In this document: positions 8,878-17,674 of the stretch, piece after piece
Layout of the letters: the number at the start of each line of letters is the position of its first letter
How positions within the stretch are numbered: the first letter of the stretch is position 1
From: a bacterium
GTDB lineage: Bacteria > Orphanbacterota > Orphanbacteria > Orphanbacterales > Orphanbacteraceae
Direction of reading: 5' to 3'
Assembly: GCA_025782575.1 (NCBI GenBank)
Contig: JALGYY010000017.1
Location: 111,884-175,883, forward strand
Length of the DNA: 64,000 bases
Made by a program: the position numbers and the translations under genes
Notes under the pieces: model-generated
Told to the model about the DNA's origin: nothing
The model's input: only the letters and a program-made list of their open reading frames with translations
Database searches by the model: none

Positions 8878-10265
8878 CAGTAGGTCCATCCGATGGAGCC
8901 GTTCAATTGGAATGATTCGTTGACAGGAGAGTCAGTGAGCGGGAAACCGACATCGAGACCGACGTGGCCGAGCCAGGGAACGCGTACGCGAATTCCGTAA
9001 CCCGCTCCGACCGCCACATCCCGCCATGTCGTTGCACTCCCCGACCACCCATCTCCGGCATCCAAAAACAGGATAGCCGTTACCCGCGGTTCCGCACCAG
9101 GGCCAAGCAGGGGCGCACGAATCTCGGCGCCTGCCGTCCAGAATCGAGTCTCCCCTCTGGGCTCGCTGAGCGACTGGTTCGGAAAGCCCCGTACCGTATA
9201 GAGTCCGCCCAGCACATAGCGATCAAAGAAGGGTGCGGCACTGCCGATGATTCCCCCCCTCACCCGACCACTGAGTGAGAGAGCGCCGAGAGGCGCATAG
9301 CCCCGGAGATCGACACTTCCCGCTGCATATTCGCGGTCCCGATCCAGGAAGCCTTCCAATCGAGCGCGACCCCAGAGCCCGTTCGCCGGTGTTCCGGCTA
9401 TCCGCCGGGCGCTCCTCGAATCCCATACCAGATCGCCAAGGAGATGACCCCGCCTCGTCTCTCCCGCCGCTTCCCCGACACCGGGAGGGAGATCATCAAA
9501 GGGGAGTTCGTCTCCCCGTTCAACAGAGCGGGCTTCATTCGTCTCCTCCGCCTCGGCCGTGGAGTCGACTGTAATCTTCTCGAAGCCTGCACCAAGCCCG
9601 ACAAGAAGATGGGAGCCGTACCGCCGTCCGGCGTGAATTTCGACGATACCCCGACCCACGCCATGCCTGTACTCAGTTTCGTTCAGGAAGTACAACTGGT
9701 CATTGGAGAAGCCGGAGAACGTAAATCCCCAGAAGTAACGCCCCTTCCGGCCGAGCCGGGTCTCTTCGAAAGCGAATTCCAGACCCGCCTTCCGATAACC
9801 CAGCTTCGCATGAAGCCTCATCTCTTCGCCGTGGCCGAGCCTGTTGTCCATTCGAACTTCGGCCGGTATCAGGTACCAGCCGCTCAAGTCCTCATACCCG
9901 GCACCCAAGCGGAACTCAACGCCCAGTTCTTGGACCTCGAGTTCGAGAACCAGACGGCCTCGGGCCGAACCTTTTGTTATCCGATACTCGATGGTGCGGA
10001 AGAGCCCGCTCTCCCTGAGGCGCTCTACGGCCCGAACGATTTCAGAAGGATCGGCGGGATCACCCGGACCGATCCCGAGCCTCCCTTCGATCGTCTCCTG
10101 GGGCGTCCTCGTATTCCCTGTGATATGGACTTGCTCGAGCAACTGAACCGGATAATCAATTCCATCAGAGCATCGGGGGGAAACAGGCGACAAAAGCCCG
10201 GTGAGAAGCACAATGGCGGACAGGAGGGCCCGTCTGCACATTTGGTCAGCGAAGAATCGGTTCAT
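8877..10265 (-). CDS. Omp85/BamA-superfamily outer-membrane protein with one POTRA domain
   Basis: About 462 residues from the ATG at 10265; an in-frame ATG at 10340 would add 25 atypical residues before the signal peptide (ALLSAIVLLTGLLSP). After the signal a single POTRA domain (LLEQVHITGNTRTPQETIEGRL to about residue 110) leads into a 16-strand-type barrel. The barrel contains the Omp85 substrate/L6-type region (YVLGGLYTVRGFPNQ, a VRGF/Y motif) and ends in an aromatic (GSIGWTY). With one POTRA it is shorter than BamA (five POTRA) and closer to ShlB/TamA-like or PatD-like small Omp85 proteins. It leads the six-gene minus-strand operon. Cargo is unknown. Confidence 0.85.
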   Translation of the reverse strand: MNRFFADQMCRRALLSAIVLLTGLLSPVSPRCSDGIDYPVQLLEQVHITGNTRTPQETIEGRLGIGPGDPADPSEIVRAVERLRESGLFRTIEYRITKGSARGRLVLELEVQELGVEFRLGAGYEDLSGWYLIPAEVRMDNRLGHGEEMRLHAKLGYRKAGLEFAFEETRLGRKGRYFWGFTFSGFSNDQLYFLNETEYRHGVGRGIVEIHAGRRYGSHLLVGLGAGFEKITVDSTAEAEETNEARSVERGDELPFDDLPPGVGEAAGETRRGHLLGDLVWDSRSARRIAGTPANGLWGRARLEGFLDRDREYAAGSVDLRGYAPLGALSLSGRVRGGIIGSAAPFFDRYVLGGLYTVRGFPNQSLSEPRGETRFWTAGAEIRAPLLGPGAEPRVTAILFLDAGDGWSGSATTWRDVAVGAGYGIRVRVPWLGHVGLDVGFPLTDSPVNESFQLNGSIGWTY

Positions 10266-10408
10266 GGATCTGTATGGTTGCAAACTCCGTTCCGGAGCCT
10301 CCCGCAGACCCCACCTCGACCGCATATTCGCAACAGACATAGATACAATACCTTATGGTATATCGTGGAATTTCTGACCCACCACACACTTCGAAGTATC
10401 GACCGTAG

Positions 10409-10458
10409 TGTGAAAGTTCGCAACACTCCTGTAAGCGGCCTGTGAAAATTCACCACAC
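10409..10458. promoter_or_regulatory. Pair of 18-base direct repeats, candidate operator
   Basis: Two copies, TGTGAAAGTTCGCAACAC (10409-10426) and TGTGAAAATTCACCACAC (10441-10458), match at 15 of 18 positions. They are spaced exactly 32 bases apart, about three helical turns. They lie between the divergent Omp85 operon and the small gene at 10572. Same-face spacing suggests cooperative binding of a regulator; no regulator is identified. Confidence 0.45.
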
Positions 10459-10571
10459 ATCAGACCGGTTCAGTGATGGGTCGACTGGGACCGATAAGGA
10501 GGGTAGGTGGTCGAAAATCGAAAGCCCGCGTTTCGGACCAGCCTCCTGCCGCGGGCTGGAAGGTCGGATCG

Positions 10572-10859
10572 ATGCAGACGTATGAATGGAAACTTCGAGA
10601 TGAACATGAAAGATTGCTGGATCTGGAGGAATACGCTCTCGATCTGATGCGTATCATGCAGGAAGACTCGGGGGTGGAGAATATCGATCCTGAGCTCCGA
10701 AGGGAAATCTGCAGAGCCCTCAAACATCTGGCCCGCTTCCACCGAAAGCTGAAGTTCGCGCTTGCCAGTTCTTCCGAGATGCTTCTACTGCTCGGAGTGG
10801 GCGAATTCTCCGATTCCGGGAGAGGGGAGCAAGATCAGTCGGACCCCGATTCCCCTTGA
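10572..10859 (+). CDS. Small hypothetical protein (95 aa), alpha-helical
   Basis: Read from ATG 10572, which has GGAAGG nine bases upstream; an earlier in-frame ATG at 10473 has no ribosome site and gives a disordered basic extension. The protein starts MQTYEWKLRDEHERLLDLEE. It is rich in Leu, Glu and Arg with heptad-like spacing, suggesting two or three amphipathic helices or a short coiled coil, and ends in an acidic disordered tail. There is no signal peptide or metal motif. I do not recognise a family. It is divergent from the Omp85 operon across the direct-repeat region, so it could be co-regulated with it. It is followed by the SGNH hydrolase gene 84 bases downstream. Confidence 0.6.
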   Translation: MQTYEWKLRDEHERLLDLEEYALDLMRIMQEDSGVENIDPELRREICRALKHLARFHRKLKFALASSSEMLLLLGVGEFSDSGRGEQDQSDPDSP

Positions 10860-10943
10860 ACCTCTCGTGGGAACACCCATTCCATTCGCGCTCCTGATTT
10901 CTTCCGGGATTTTGTGACACATTGGGGCTAGACTACCGGCCTG

Positions 10944-12221
10944 ATGGCGACCCGCTCACCAAAAGATTTCCCGGCATCGTTTCTGAAGTCTGTCCGAGTG
11001 CTGGCCGGTCTTCTGATCGCGCTGACACTGGCCGCCGCAGTCCACGAGTCAGAGGCACCCACGACACTCGGCCGGTGGAGTGCCCCTTACAGCTGGATTT
11101 TGCTTCTCCTCACCGGGCTATCACTGCTGAGCGCCGTTTTCGCACTCCCGGGCCCCGCCGGCTTGCTCTACAGGAAGCGGGGAGAAATCATACTGCTCGT
11201 CCTGTCTGCAGCGGGGGGACTGGCGTTCCTCGAGTTCGCGGTTCGTCTGATTGATCCGGGGGGCATCTCCTACTACGAACACTCGACCGCCTATCATGTC
11301 GACAAGATTCCAGACCCGGACACGGTCTATAAGCACCGTCCCTCCCATCATGCCGTCTACGGACCGACGGAACTCCGAACCAATTCGTTCGGGCTTCGGG
11401 ACCATGAGTTTTCGAGGGAAAAGCCGGACGAGGAAATGCGCATACTGTTACTGGGCGACTCGGTGACACTCGGTTCGGGGGTCCCGGCCGAATCCACGTT
11501 TTGCGCCCGCATGGAACGGACGATTCAGGCGCAGTCACCGGGGCCGGTCGAGGTCATTAATTCCGGCGTGGGAAGTTACAATACGGAACAGGAACTCGCC
11601 TATCTGAAAAAGGAAGGAATGACTTTCTCCCCTGATCTCGTCCTCCTTCTCTATGTCATCAACGATCTCGTTCCTGCCGTTCCGTTCGAACCGGAACGGG
11701 AGCTTTCCTTCCGCGGGAAGAGCGTTCCGGGAAAGCTGATGCTTCTGCTGAAGAAGAGCTGGGTCTATCGGATGATCCACCACTCCATCCGTTATGGAGC
11801 GCTTCGAAGGCCAGGCAGGGGCGCCCCCCCTGTCCGTTCGCCGGATCCCGGGGTGGACGAAAGAGCGGCGCCTAACGGTTCAGCGCCATCATCCCCGGGT
11901 GCCGTTGCCGACCCGGAAGGTTGGGCGGCCTCCCGACAGGCGCTCGTCGAAATCGCGACGATCTCGAAAGAAGGCGGCGTCAATTTTGCCCTCTTTTTCT
12001 GGCACGACCACTCGGGCCCGAAGTACCTGCAGCTTCTGGAGTTAATCCGAATCACCGGTGGTGAGGAAGGATTCCCGGTGATCGACTCCCGGCCCTGGTT
12101 CGAGGGCCGGGATCTGTCAACCATCACGAACAGCACCATCGATTCTCACCCGAACAGCCGGGGCCACGCCCTGGTGGCCGAGCAGATGATCGAAGCCCTG
12201 GTACGCCTGGGACTCCTGTAG
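10944..12221 (+). CDS. Membrane-anchored SGNH/GDSL hydrolase
   Basis: A 425-residue protein. Three hydrophobic helices lie within the first 110 residues, then a C-terminal SGNH hydrolase domain. Block I is LLLGDSVTLGSGV (catalytic Ser), with a conserved Gly/Asn region (INSGVGSYNTEQELAYL). Block V is DSHPNSRGHALVAE (Asp-His pair). It resembles AlgX/DltD-like and O-acyl-processing SGNH proteins, which move or remove acyl groups on cell-surface glycans. A proline/glycine-rich linker at about residues 290-320 interrupts the domain. A second protein of the same type lies at 47.1-48.3 kb. Its acceptor is unknown. The assignment to the SGNH superfamily is firm. Confidence 0.83.
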   Translation: MATRSPKDFPASFLKSVRVLAGLLIALTLAAAVHESEAPTTLGRWSAPYSWILLLLTGLSLLSAVFALPGPAGLLYRKRGEIILLVLSAAGGLAFLEFAVRLIDPGGISYYEHSTAYHVDKIPDPDTVYKHRPSHHAVYGPTELRTNSFGLRDHEFSREKPDEEMRILLLGDSVTLGSGVPAESTFCARMERTIQAQSPGPVEVINSGVGSYNTEQELAYLKKEGMTFSPDLVLLLYVINDLVPAVPFEPERELSFRGKSVPGKLMLLLKKSWVYRMIHHSIRYGALRRPGRGAPPVRSPDPGVDERAAPNGSAPSSPGAVADPEGWAASRQALVEIATISKEGGVNFALFFWHDHSGPKYLQLLELIRITGGEEGFPVIDSRPWFEGRDLSTITNSTIDSHPNSRGHALVAEQMIEALVRLGLL

Positions 12222-12303
12222 GTCTTTCCCTCAAGAGCCAATGAGGCCGTAACATACTCCGGCTTTCCCGCTGATTCAGTCAGATTGTACTGATTTCCCC
12301 GGC

Positions 12304-12774
12304 TCAGGACGTGGCGCAACGCTCCAACTTGGCGATCGCCACTTCCACGACGGGCAGCGGAAGGGCTACGAAAACGGATTCATCATCACTCTCCACATGA
12401 ACCACAAGCCGTGAGCCTTCTTTCGTGATGCGCACATGTTCGTCCCGCTCATCCACTTCGACCATCACAAAATCAGGGAGCTTGGCGAGCTCATCGCACA
12501 CCGTGCTCACGAGCCTCAGGTACTTCCCCAGATCATCCAAATCGTCTTCGATTTCACATCGAATCAGATGGTTCGGAACGCAGAGGAGCGCGGCGGATAC
12601 GAGCGCGCCAGGTACCTGAATCGAGATCCGGTTTCCATCAGTCCCCTTTTCCTGAATCAGGATTTCGATCGTTCCCTTGTCCATGACGGCCGATGCCAAT
12701 GCGCCGGCCGTAATTCCGACCAGCAACAGAATCCCGCCGAGAAAAAGCAGTGCGACCCGGTTCTTCCTTTTCAT
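12304..12774 (-). CDS. Hypothetical membrane-anchored protein, paralogue of the next gene upstream
   Basis: A 156-residue protein with an N-terminal hydrophobic helix (residues about 7-30) that is either an uncleaved anchor or a signal peptide. The body starts TIEILIQEKGTDGNRISIQV and later has EHVRITKEGSRLVVHVES. Both segments align with the 196-residue gene immediately upstream (HVLVDEKGEDGDRVRINL and DVSVKREGDYLTVEVRED). A ribosome site AGGAGG lies 7 bases before the ATG, just behind the upstream gene's stop (12-base gap), so the pair is an operon from a tandem duplication. It is acidic, beta-rich and cysteine-poor. I do not recognise a named function. Similar proteins exist, as far as I recall, in Eisenbacteria-like genomes. 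Confidence 0.7.
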   Translation of the reverse strand: MKRKNRVALLFLGGILLLVGITAGALASAVMDKGTIEILIQEKGTDGNRISIQVPGALVSAALLCVPNHLIRCEIEDDLDDLGKYLRLVSTVCDELAKLPDFVMVEVDERDEHVRITKEGSRLVVHVESDDESVFVALPLPVVEVAIAKLERCATS

Positions 12775-12786
12775 TTTTCACTCCTC

Positions 12787-13377
12787 CTAGTCGGCCGTGT
12801 TCTTATCGTCCACCCAGATCCGAACGGATTCGTCTTCTTCGTTCACGACGACGAGATCACCTCGGGCATTTTCGCCGAGGGCTTTGATCGCCGCCAGTAT
12901 GTCGAGTTTCTCCCCCTCTCCTGAGAGAAGCGCATCGACAATGGAGAGGTGAATTCGAATACTCACATCAGTGGTAGACCCATCTTCATCTTCTCTCACT
13001 TCCACAGTGAGATAGTCCCCTTCACGCTTGACCGACACATCTTCGTCCACCCCTTCCACGCGAATATACTCGCCCCCTTCAGCCTCGCGAACCGAGCTCC
13101 AGATCTCTCGAAGATCTTCGGCCGACAGATGGTCGCTGTCGATCGACACACACCCACCGGAAAAGCCTTCCTCCTCGATAAGCGGGAGAATGGACTCGAC
13201 CAGATTGAGGGGGAGATTGATCCGAACCCGATCACCATCTTCGCCCTTTTCATCTACCAGCACGTGAAGCCAGGCTGTATCCCCCGCGACGGCGACTTGA
13301 GGGAACATGAGGGCCAATGCCATCGCAACACTCATCGCCCCAACGACTAAGCCCGGAAAGTTTCTGGCGGTTTTCAT
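12787..13377 (-). CDS. Hypothetical exported acidic protein, tandem paralogue
   Basis: A 196-residue protein with a clear signal peptide (VGAMSVAMALALMFPQVAVA-G). The ATG is preceded by GGAGGAG at good spacing. The mature part starts with WLHVLVDEKGEDGDRVRINL and runs into an NLVESILPLIEEEG helix. A second unit, EDVSVKREGDYLTVEV, is followed by a third short echo, GDLVVVNEEDESVRIWVDD, near the C-terminus. So it has an internal repeat as well as a paralogue next door. Strongly acidic and probably periplasmic or surface located. No catalytic motif is visible. Function is unknown. A role as a sensor or anti-sigma partner is conceivable but not supported by a neighbour here. Confidence 0.72.
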   Translation of the reverse strand: MKTARNFPGLVVGAMSVAMALALMFPQVAVAGDTAWLHVLVDEKGEDGDRVRINLPLNLVESILPLIEEEGFSGGCVSIDSDHLSAEDLREIWSSVREAEGGEYIRVEGVDEDVSVKREGDYLTVEVREDEDGSTTDVSIRIHLSIVDALLSGEGEKLDILAAIKALGENARGDLVVVNEEDESVRIWVDDKNTAD

Positions 13378-13577
13378 GGATGATCTCCTCCTGGTTCACG
13401 ATCCGACATGGGATCGCCTGATTGCCTCTTGCATTCCCATACGATGGCCGGGCCGACATGTTTCATTCGATATTGGGGGACTGGGAGAATAGCAACAGCG
13501 GAGAAACTACCTCGAAAGTAGGGGACAGGGCAGCCCGGTATCCCAGGCCACGGCAGGAAGTCGGTGTGACGGGCGGG

Positions 13578-14603
13578 CTAGCCCACTTTCCAGGTTTCGC
13601 CTGACTCCAGAAGAGCCTGCAATGTGTCAGGCTTTCTCATCTTCCGTGCTTCCATGACCTGATCGTCCAGCAACGCCTCGTAAGTCGGTTTGGTCACATC
13701 TCGAAGCACACCGATGGCTACGGGAAAATCAGGATAGTCCATGCGGGCCAGCATATAGGCCACAAAGGCCCGGCTATGCTCATCGTGAACGATCAGTTCG
13801 GACTCGGGAATGCCATCGTTCACATCCACGACTTCAAGTTCGCAATGATTAATCCGGAATCCCTTCTCGCCATCGGCGCCGAACCGGATCTGCTTCTCAT
13901 GCTCCAGGCGTACGATCCGGTTCGCGCGGACATCACGCGCCTTGAAATTATCGAATGCTTTGTCATTGAAGATATTGCAGTTCTGGAAGATTTCGATGAA
14001 TGCGCTTCCCTTATGCCTGGCCGCCCGTTCGATCACCTCGGCCAGGTGCTTCGTCTCCGTATCGATCGCCCGTGCGACGAACGTCGCCTCGGACGCCAAC
14101 GCTATGGAGAGCGGGTGGAGGGGATAGTCGACCGACCCCATGGGAGTCGACTTCGTCCGCTTGCCCAGCTCCGACGTAGGCGAATACTGCCCCTTGGTCA
14201 AGCCGTAGATCCGGTTGTTGAAGAGAAGGATCTTGATATCCATGTTTCGTCGAAGGGCATGAATCAGATGATTCCCACCGATACTGAGGGCATCGCCATC
14301 TCCTGTGACTACCCAGACCGACAGTTCAGGATTGGCGATCTTGATCCCGGTGGCGATCGTCGGCGCCCGGCCATGAATGGTGTGAAATCCGTAAGCGTTC
14401 ATGTAGTAAGGGAACCGGCTCGAACATCCGATTCCCGAAACGAACACGAATTTCTCCTTCGGGATTCCCAAGGCCGGCACCACTTTCTGGACCTGAGAGA
14501 GTATGGCGTAGTCGCCACATCCGGGGCACCATCGCACCTCCTGATCGGACACGAAATCCTTCTTCGTCAGCGCGGGCGTGGGGATCGGTCGGGTGCTCAT
14601 CAC
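13578..14603 (-). CDS. korB: 2-oxoacid:ferredoxin oxidoreductase, beta subunit
   Basis: A 341-residue TPP-binding subunit. The N-terminal WCPGCGDYAIL supplies two cluster cysteines, GIGCSSRFPYYM the third and QNCNIF a late fourth, the usual [4Fe-4S] set of this family. The TPP/Mg motif is GDGDALSIGGNH, continued by NNRIYGLTKGQYSPTS. With KorA it oxidatively decarboxylates 2-oxoglutarate or a related 2-oxoacid to the acyl-CoA, reducing ferredoxin. The start overlaps the korA stop by 4 bases. The two-subunit (gamma-alpha fusion plus beta) layout matches the KorAB/OforAB type, so 2-oxoglutarate is the most likely substrate, though pyruvate is possible. Confidence 0.9.
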   Translation of the reverse strand: MMSTRPIPTPALTKKDFVSDQEVRWCPGCGDYAILSQVQKVVPALGIPKEKFVFVSGIGCSSRFPYYMNAYGFHTIHGRAPTIATGIKIANPELSVWVVTGDGDALSIGGNHLIHALRRNMDIKILLFNNRIYGLTKGQYSPTSELGKRTKSTPMGSVDYPLHPLSIALASEATFVARAIDTETKHLAEVIERAARHKGSAFIEIFQNCNIFNDKAFDNFKARDVRANRIVRLEHEKQIRFGADGEKGFRINHCELEVVDVNDGIPESELIVHDEHSRAFVAYMLARMDYPDFPVAIGVLRDVTKPTYEALLDDQVMEARKMRKPDTLQALLESGETWKVG

Positions 14604-16468
14604 TTACTCCTCAACATTTCGTCCATCTTCGCATGCACCTCCCGCACCTTGAACGGCTGGCCCTCTACTTTGTTGAGGCCGACAGCGTCCACCAGATAAC
14701 GGGCGCGAAGCACGATTGAGAGTTGCCCCATATTCAGTTCGGGGATCAGTACCTTTTTGAATCGGCCGATGATATCGCCCAGATCCTTGGGGAGAGGATG
14801 AAGATGGCGGAGGTGCACATGGGATACGGAGAGGCCTTCTTTTCGGGCACGGCGAGCGGCGGTCCGGATCGCCCCGAACGTTCCTCCCCAGCCGATTACA
14901 AGCAATTCTCCCTCAGGTTCGCCGTCTACCTCAGTCGGATCGTAGAAATCAGCGATCCGATCCAGCTTCTCCTGCCGCAAATCAGTCATCCTCTGATGGT
15001 TCTTCGGCTCGTAATTGACGTTACCGGTCAGGACGTCCTTCTCGAGTCCGCCGATCCGATGCTCCAAACCGGCCGTGCCCGGAATTCCCCACGGGCGGGC
15101 GAGCGTCTTCTCATCACGGGCATACGGCAGAAATTCCTCCGCATCATCGCTTGACGGATGCCGCACTTCGATCGGCTCGAGACAGCTCACGTCCGGAAGT
15201 CGCCACGGCTCGGAGCCGTTTGCGAGATAACCGTCGGACAGAAGCATTACCGGAATCATGTGTCGCACAGCGATTCGAAAAGCCTCGATTGCGCAATCGA
15301 ACCCTTCAGCCGGCGTGGCCGGAGCGATCACAGCTACCGGCGATTCCCCGTTTCTCCCGTACAACGCCTGAAGAAGATCACTCTGCTCTGTCTTGGTCGG
15401 TAGTCCGGTACTTGGCCCCGCTCGCTGTATGTTGATGATGACGCATGGAAGCTCGGTCATGACGGCGAGGTTGATCGCCTCTGCTTTCAGCGCCAGTCCG
15501 GGCCCGCTCGTCCCCGTAACTGCCAGCTTTCCGGCGAATGACGCGCCGATCACGATGCCCATAGCGGCGATTTCATCTTCCGCCTGCACCGTTCGGATAT
15601 CCATGTGCCTGTAATGAGACAGATAGTGGAGGATCTCGGAAGCGGGTGTAATCGGATAACTCGAATAGACAAGCGGCCTCTTCGCGAGAATACTCGCAGC
15701 CACGCAGCCGACCGCGATCGCCTCGTTACCAGCTATCTTCCGATAGGTGCCCGGCTCGATGGCAGCTTCCCGCACCTTGAAAGAAGAAGCGAATATCTCG
15801 CTCGCTTCCGCGTAAGCATGCCCGGCCAGGAGCGCGGTACTGTTTGCCTCGATAAGAATCGGATTCCCGGCGAACTTGCCCTCGAGCCAGCGGAGCGTCG
15901 GTTCGAGGGACCGATCAAAGAGCCAGTAGAGTAGGCCGAGAGCCCAGAAATTTTTGGAACGGCTCACCTGTTTCTTGGGAAGGTCCACGCTTTCGAGCGC
16001 CTGGGCATTCAAGGAGGTGATCGGCAACTCGATCACCTGGTAGTTGCCGAGGGTCCCGTCATTAAGCGGGTTTTCCGTATAGCCCGCCTTCTTCAGATTT
16101 CCGGCGGTAAAAGCATCCGTATTGATGATGACCCGCCCTGCCGGTTGAAGATCGGGCAGGTTGGTCATGAGAGCGGCCGGATTCATCGCAACCAGCAGGT
16201 CAGGTTCGTCCCCGGGGGTCATGATGTCTACGCTGGAGAAGTTCAGCTGGAAAGCACTCACACCGGGAAGGGATCCGGCGGGAGCTCGAATCTCAGCAGG
16301 GAAATCAGGAAGGGTGCTGATGTCGTTCCCTGCAATCGCAGATGTGCTCGAGAACTGTGTACCGGTGAGCTGCATACCGTCGCCCGAATCACCGGCGAAC
16401 CGGATGACGACGCCTTCGATCTCCTTCGGCGTCTCGACAGGCCTCTTACGGGTCTTTGTTTTTCCCAT
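14600..16468 (-). CDS. korA: 2-oxoacid:ferredoxin oxidoreductase, fused gamma-alpha subunit
   Basis: A 622-residue fusion. The gamma domain is at about residues 15-205 (VIRFAGDSGDGMQLTGTQFS at the start). The alpha pyrimidine-binding domain follows, with YPITPASEILHYLS and the conserved block INIQRAGPSTGLPTKTEQSD. A transketolase-C-like domain closes the protein. The ATG follows GAGGAGGAA closely. It forms the heterodimer with KorB encoded directly downstream and should be cytoplasmic. No ferredoxin-like delta subunit is next to it, as expected for the two-subunit type. It is divergent from purU across 316 bases. Confidence 0.92.
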   Translation of the reverse strand: MGKTKTRKRPVETPKEIEGVVIRFAGDSGDGMQLTGTQFSSTSAIAGNDISTLPDFPAEIRAPAGSLPGVSAFQLNFSSVDIMTPGDEPDLLVAMNPAALMTNLPDLQPAGRVIINTDAFTAGNLKKAGYTENPLNDGTLGNYQVIELPITSLNAQALESVDLPKKQVSRSKNFWALGLLYWLFDRSLEPTLRWLEGKFAGNPILIEANSTALLAGHAYAEASEIFASSFKVREAAIEPGTYRKIAGNEAIAVGCVAASILAKRPLVYSSYPITPASEILHYLSHYRHMDIRTVQAEDEIAAMGIVIGASFAGKLAVTGTSGPGLALKAEAINLAVMTELPCVIINIQRAGPSTGLPTKTEQSDLLQALYGRNGESPVAVIAPATPAEGFDCAIEAFRIAVRHMIPVMLLSDGYLANGSEPWRLPDVSCLEPIEVRHPSSDDAEEFLPYARDEKTLARPWGIPGTAGLEHRIGGLEKDVLTGNVNYEPKNHQRMTDLRQEKLDRIADFYDPTEVDGEPEGELLVIGWGGTFGAIRTAARRARKEGLSVSHVHLRHLHPLPKDLGDIIGRFKKVLIPELNMGQLSIVLRARYLVDAVGLNKVEGQPFKVREVHAKMDEMLRSK

Positions 16469-16784
16469 TTCCTCCTCGTCGACTCAGGCGGTTTCGTCCC
16501 GCTTCCTATCAGGGGACGTCGATAGATTTAAGTTTAGCACGGATCGAGAGGGGCGCCACCCCCTTGAGGGGGTGGCTGTATGATAAAATGAACTGACGTG
16601 CCGATGAACCACAACAGCCCGCCATCGACAGGATTTAATCCCGGCGGGTTCGGAGGGGGGGTGCTCCCACGCTATATGCCGCTTTCATGAACGGCTCCCC
16701 GTGGGACCTCAACCGGTCAGCCGATTCCGGCGACCGGACCAGCCCGACGACACTCATCCGATAACGCCTGAGGGGGAATCGATT
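16469..16784. other. Intergenic region between korA (-) and purU (+)
   Basis: A 316-base divergent promoter region. It contains a perfect 9-bp hairpin GCCACCCCC-TTGA-GGGGGTGGC at 16555-16576, followed on the plus strand by the AT-rich TATGATAAAATG, a plausible -10 for purU. A weaker GC inverted repeat sits around 16619-16645. No convincing ORF or known riboswitch pattern is visible, including no tetrahydrofolate-aptamer-like core. Confidence 0.5.
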
Positions 16785-17651
16785 TTGCACGAAGAAACAA
16801 CCGCTCGGCTTCTCATCCGGTGTCCGGACAAACCGGGGATCGTAGCCGCGGTCTCCGGATTTCTCTACAACCACGGAGCCAACATCAACACGCTCGATGA
16901 ATACACTACCGATCCTGATGGTGGTGAGTTTTTCATGCGCCTCGAATTCCAGACACCTCACCTCGATCTCTCCCGTTCCGTCCTCGAACGATCATTCAAC
17001 GAAACAGTGGCGGAGCGCTACGAGATGGATTGGAGAATTTCCTACGCCGCCAAGAAACAGCGAACGGCACTCTTTGTATCCAAAATGGACCACGCTCTTG
17101 TTGAACTCCTATGGCGCTGGTCCCGGGGAAAGCTGCCAGCTGATATTGTCATGGTCATCAGCAATCACGACCGGCTGCGAGAAACTGTCAACGGTTTCGG
17201 CGTGCCGTTTCATCATGTTCCCGTTACGCCCGAGACCAAACAAGAGGCGGAAGCCGAGATGACTCGTCTCATGGGCGATGACATCGACCTGATGGTTCTC
17301 GCCCGTTACATGCAGATTCTGACTCGGCCCATGGTCGACAAATACAGAAACCGGATCATCAATATTCATCACTCTTTTCTGCCGGCGTTCGTGGGAGCCA
17401 ACCCCTATCGGCGCGCTCATGACCGGGGCGTCAAACTGATCGGTGCGACAGCGCACTACGTGACGGACAATCTGGACGAAGGGCCGATCATCGAACAGGA
17501 TGTGCTCCGAGTATCACATGCCCACACAGTGTCGGAATTGATTGAGATGGGACAGAATATCGAACGGCACGTGCTGGCACGCGCGGTCAAGTGGCATCTG
17601 GAGGACCGGACGATCGTACACGGAAACAAGACCATCGTTTTTCAAAAGTAA
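16785..17651 (+). CDS. purU: Formyltetrahydrofolate deformylase
   Basis: 288 residues if read from the TTG at 16785, which sits about 6-8 bases after a strong GAGGGGGAA ribosome site. The ATG at 16701 would add 28 non-homologous residues, so TTG is preferred. The N-terminal ACT domain (RLLIRCPDKPGIVAAVSGFL) is followed by a formyltransferase-fold hydrolase. That domain has ISNHDRL, INIHHSFLPAF (His) and AHYVTDNLDEGPIIEQD (Asp), the PurU catalytic Asn-His-Asp set. It releases formate from 10-formyl-THF for PurT or to balance the C1 pool. The length matches typical PurU of about 280-290 residues. Confidence 0.93.
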   Translation: MHEETTARLLIRCPDKPGIVAAVSGFLYNHGANINTLDEYTTDPDGGEFFMRLEFQTPHLDLSRSVLERSFNETVAERYEMDWRISYAAKKQRTALFVSKMDHALVELLWRWSRGKLPADIVMVISNHDRLRETVNGFGVPFHHVPVTPETKQEAEAEMTRLMGDDIDLMVLARYMQILTRPMVDKYRNRIINIHHSFLPAFVGANPYRRAHDRGVKLIGATAHYVTDNLDEGPIIEQDVLRVSHAHTVSELIEMGQNIERHVLARAVKWHLEDRTIVHGNKTIVFQK

Positions 17652-17674
17652 CGGGTGTACTCTCCGCCCCGATC

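Noticed and set aside
9444-10445. 333-codon open frame on the plus strand
   Set aside because: Antisense to the Omp85 gene, which has a signal peptide, POTRA and barrel motifs; long GC-rich shadow frame.
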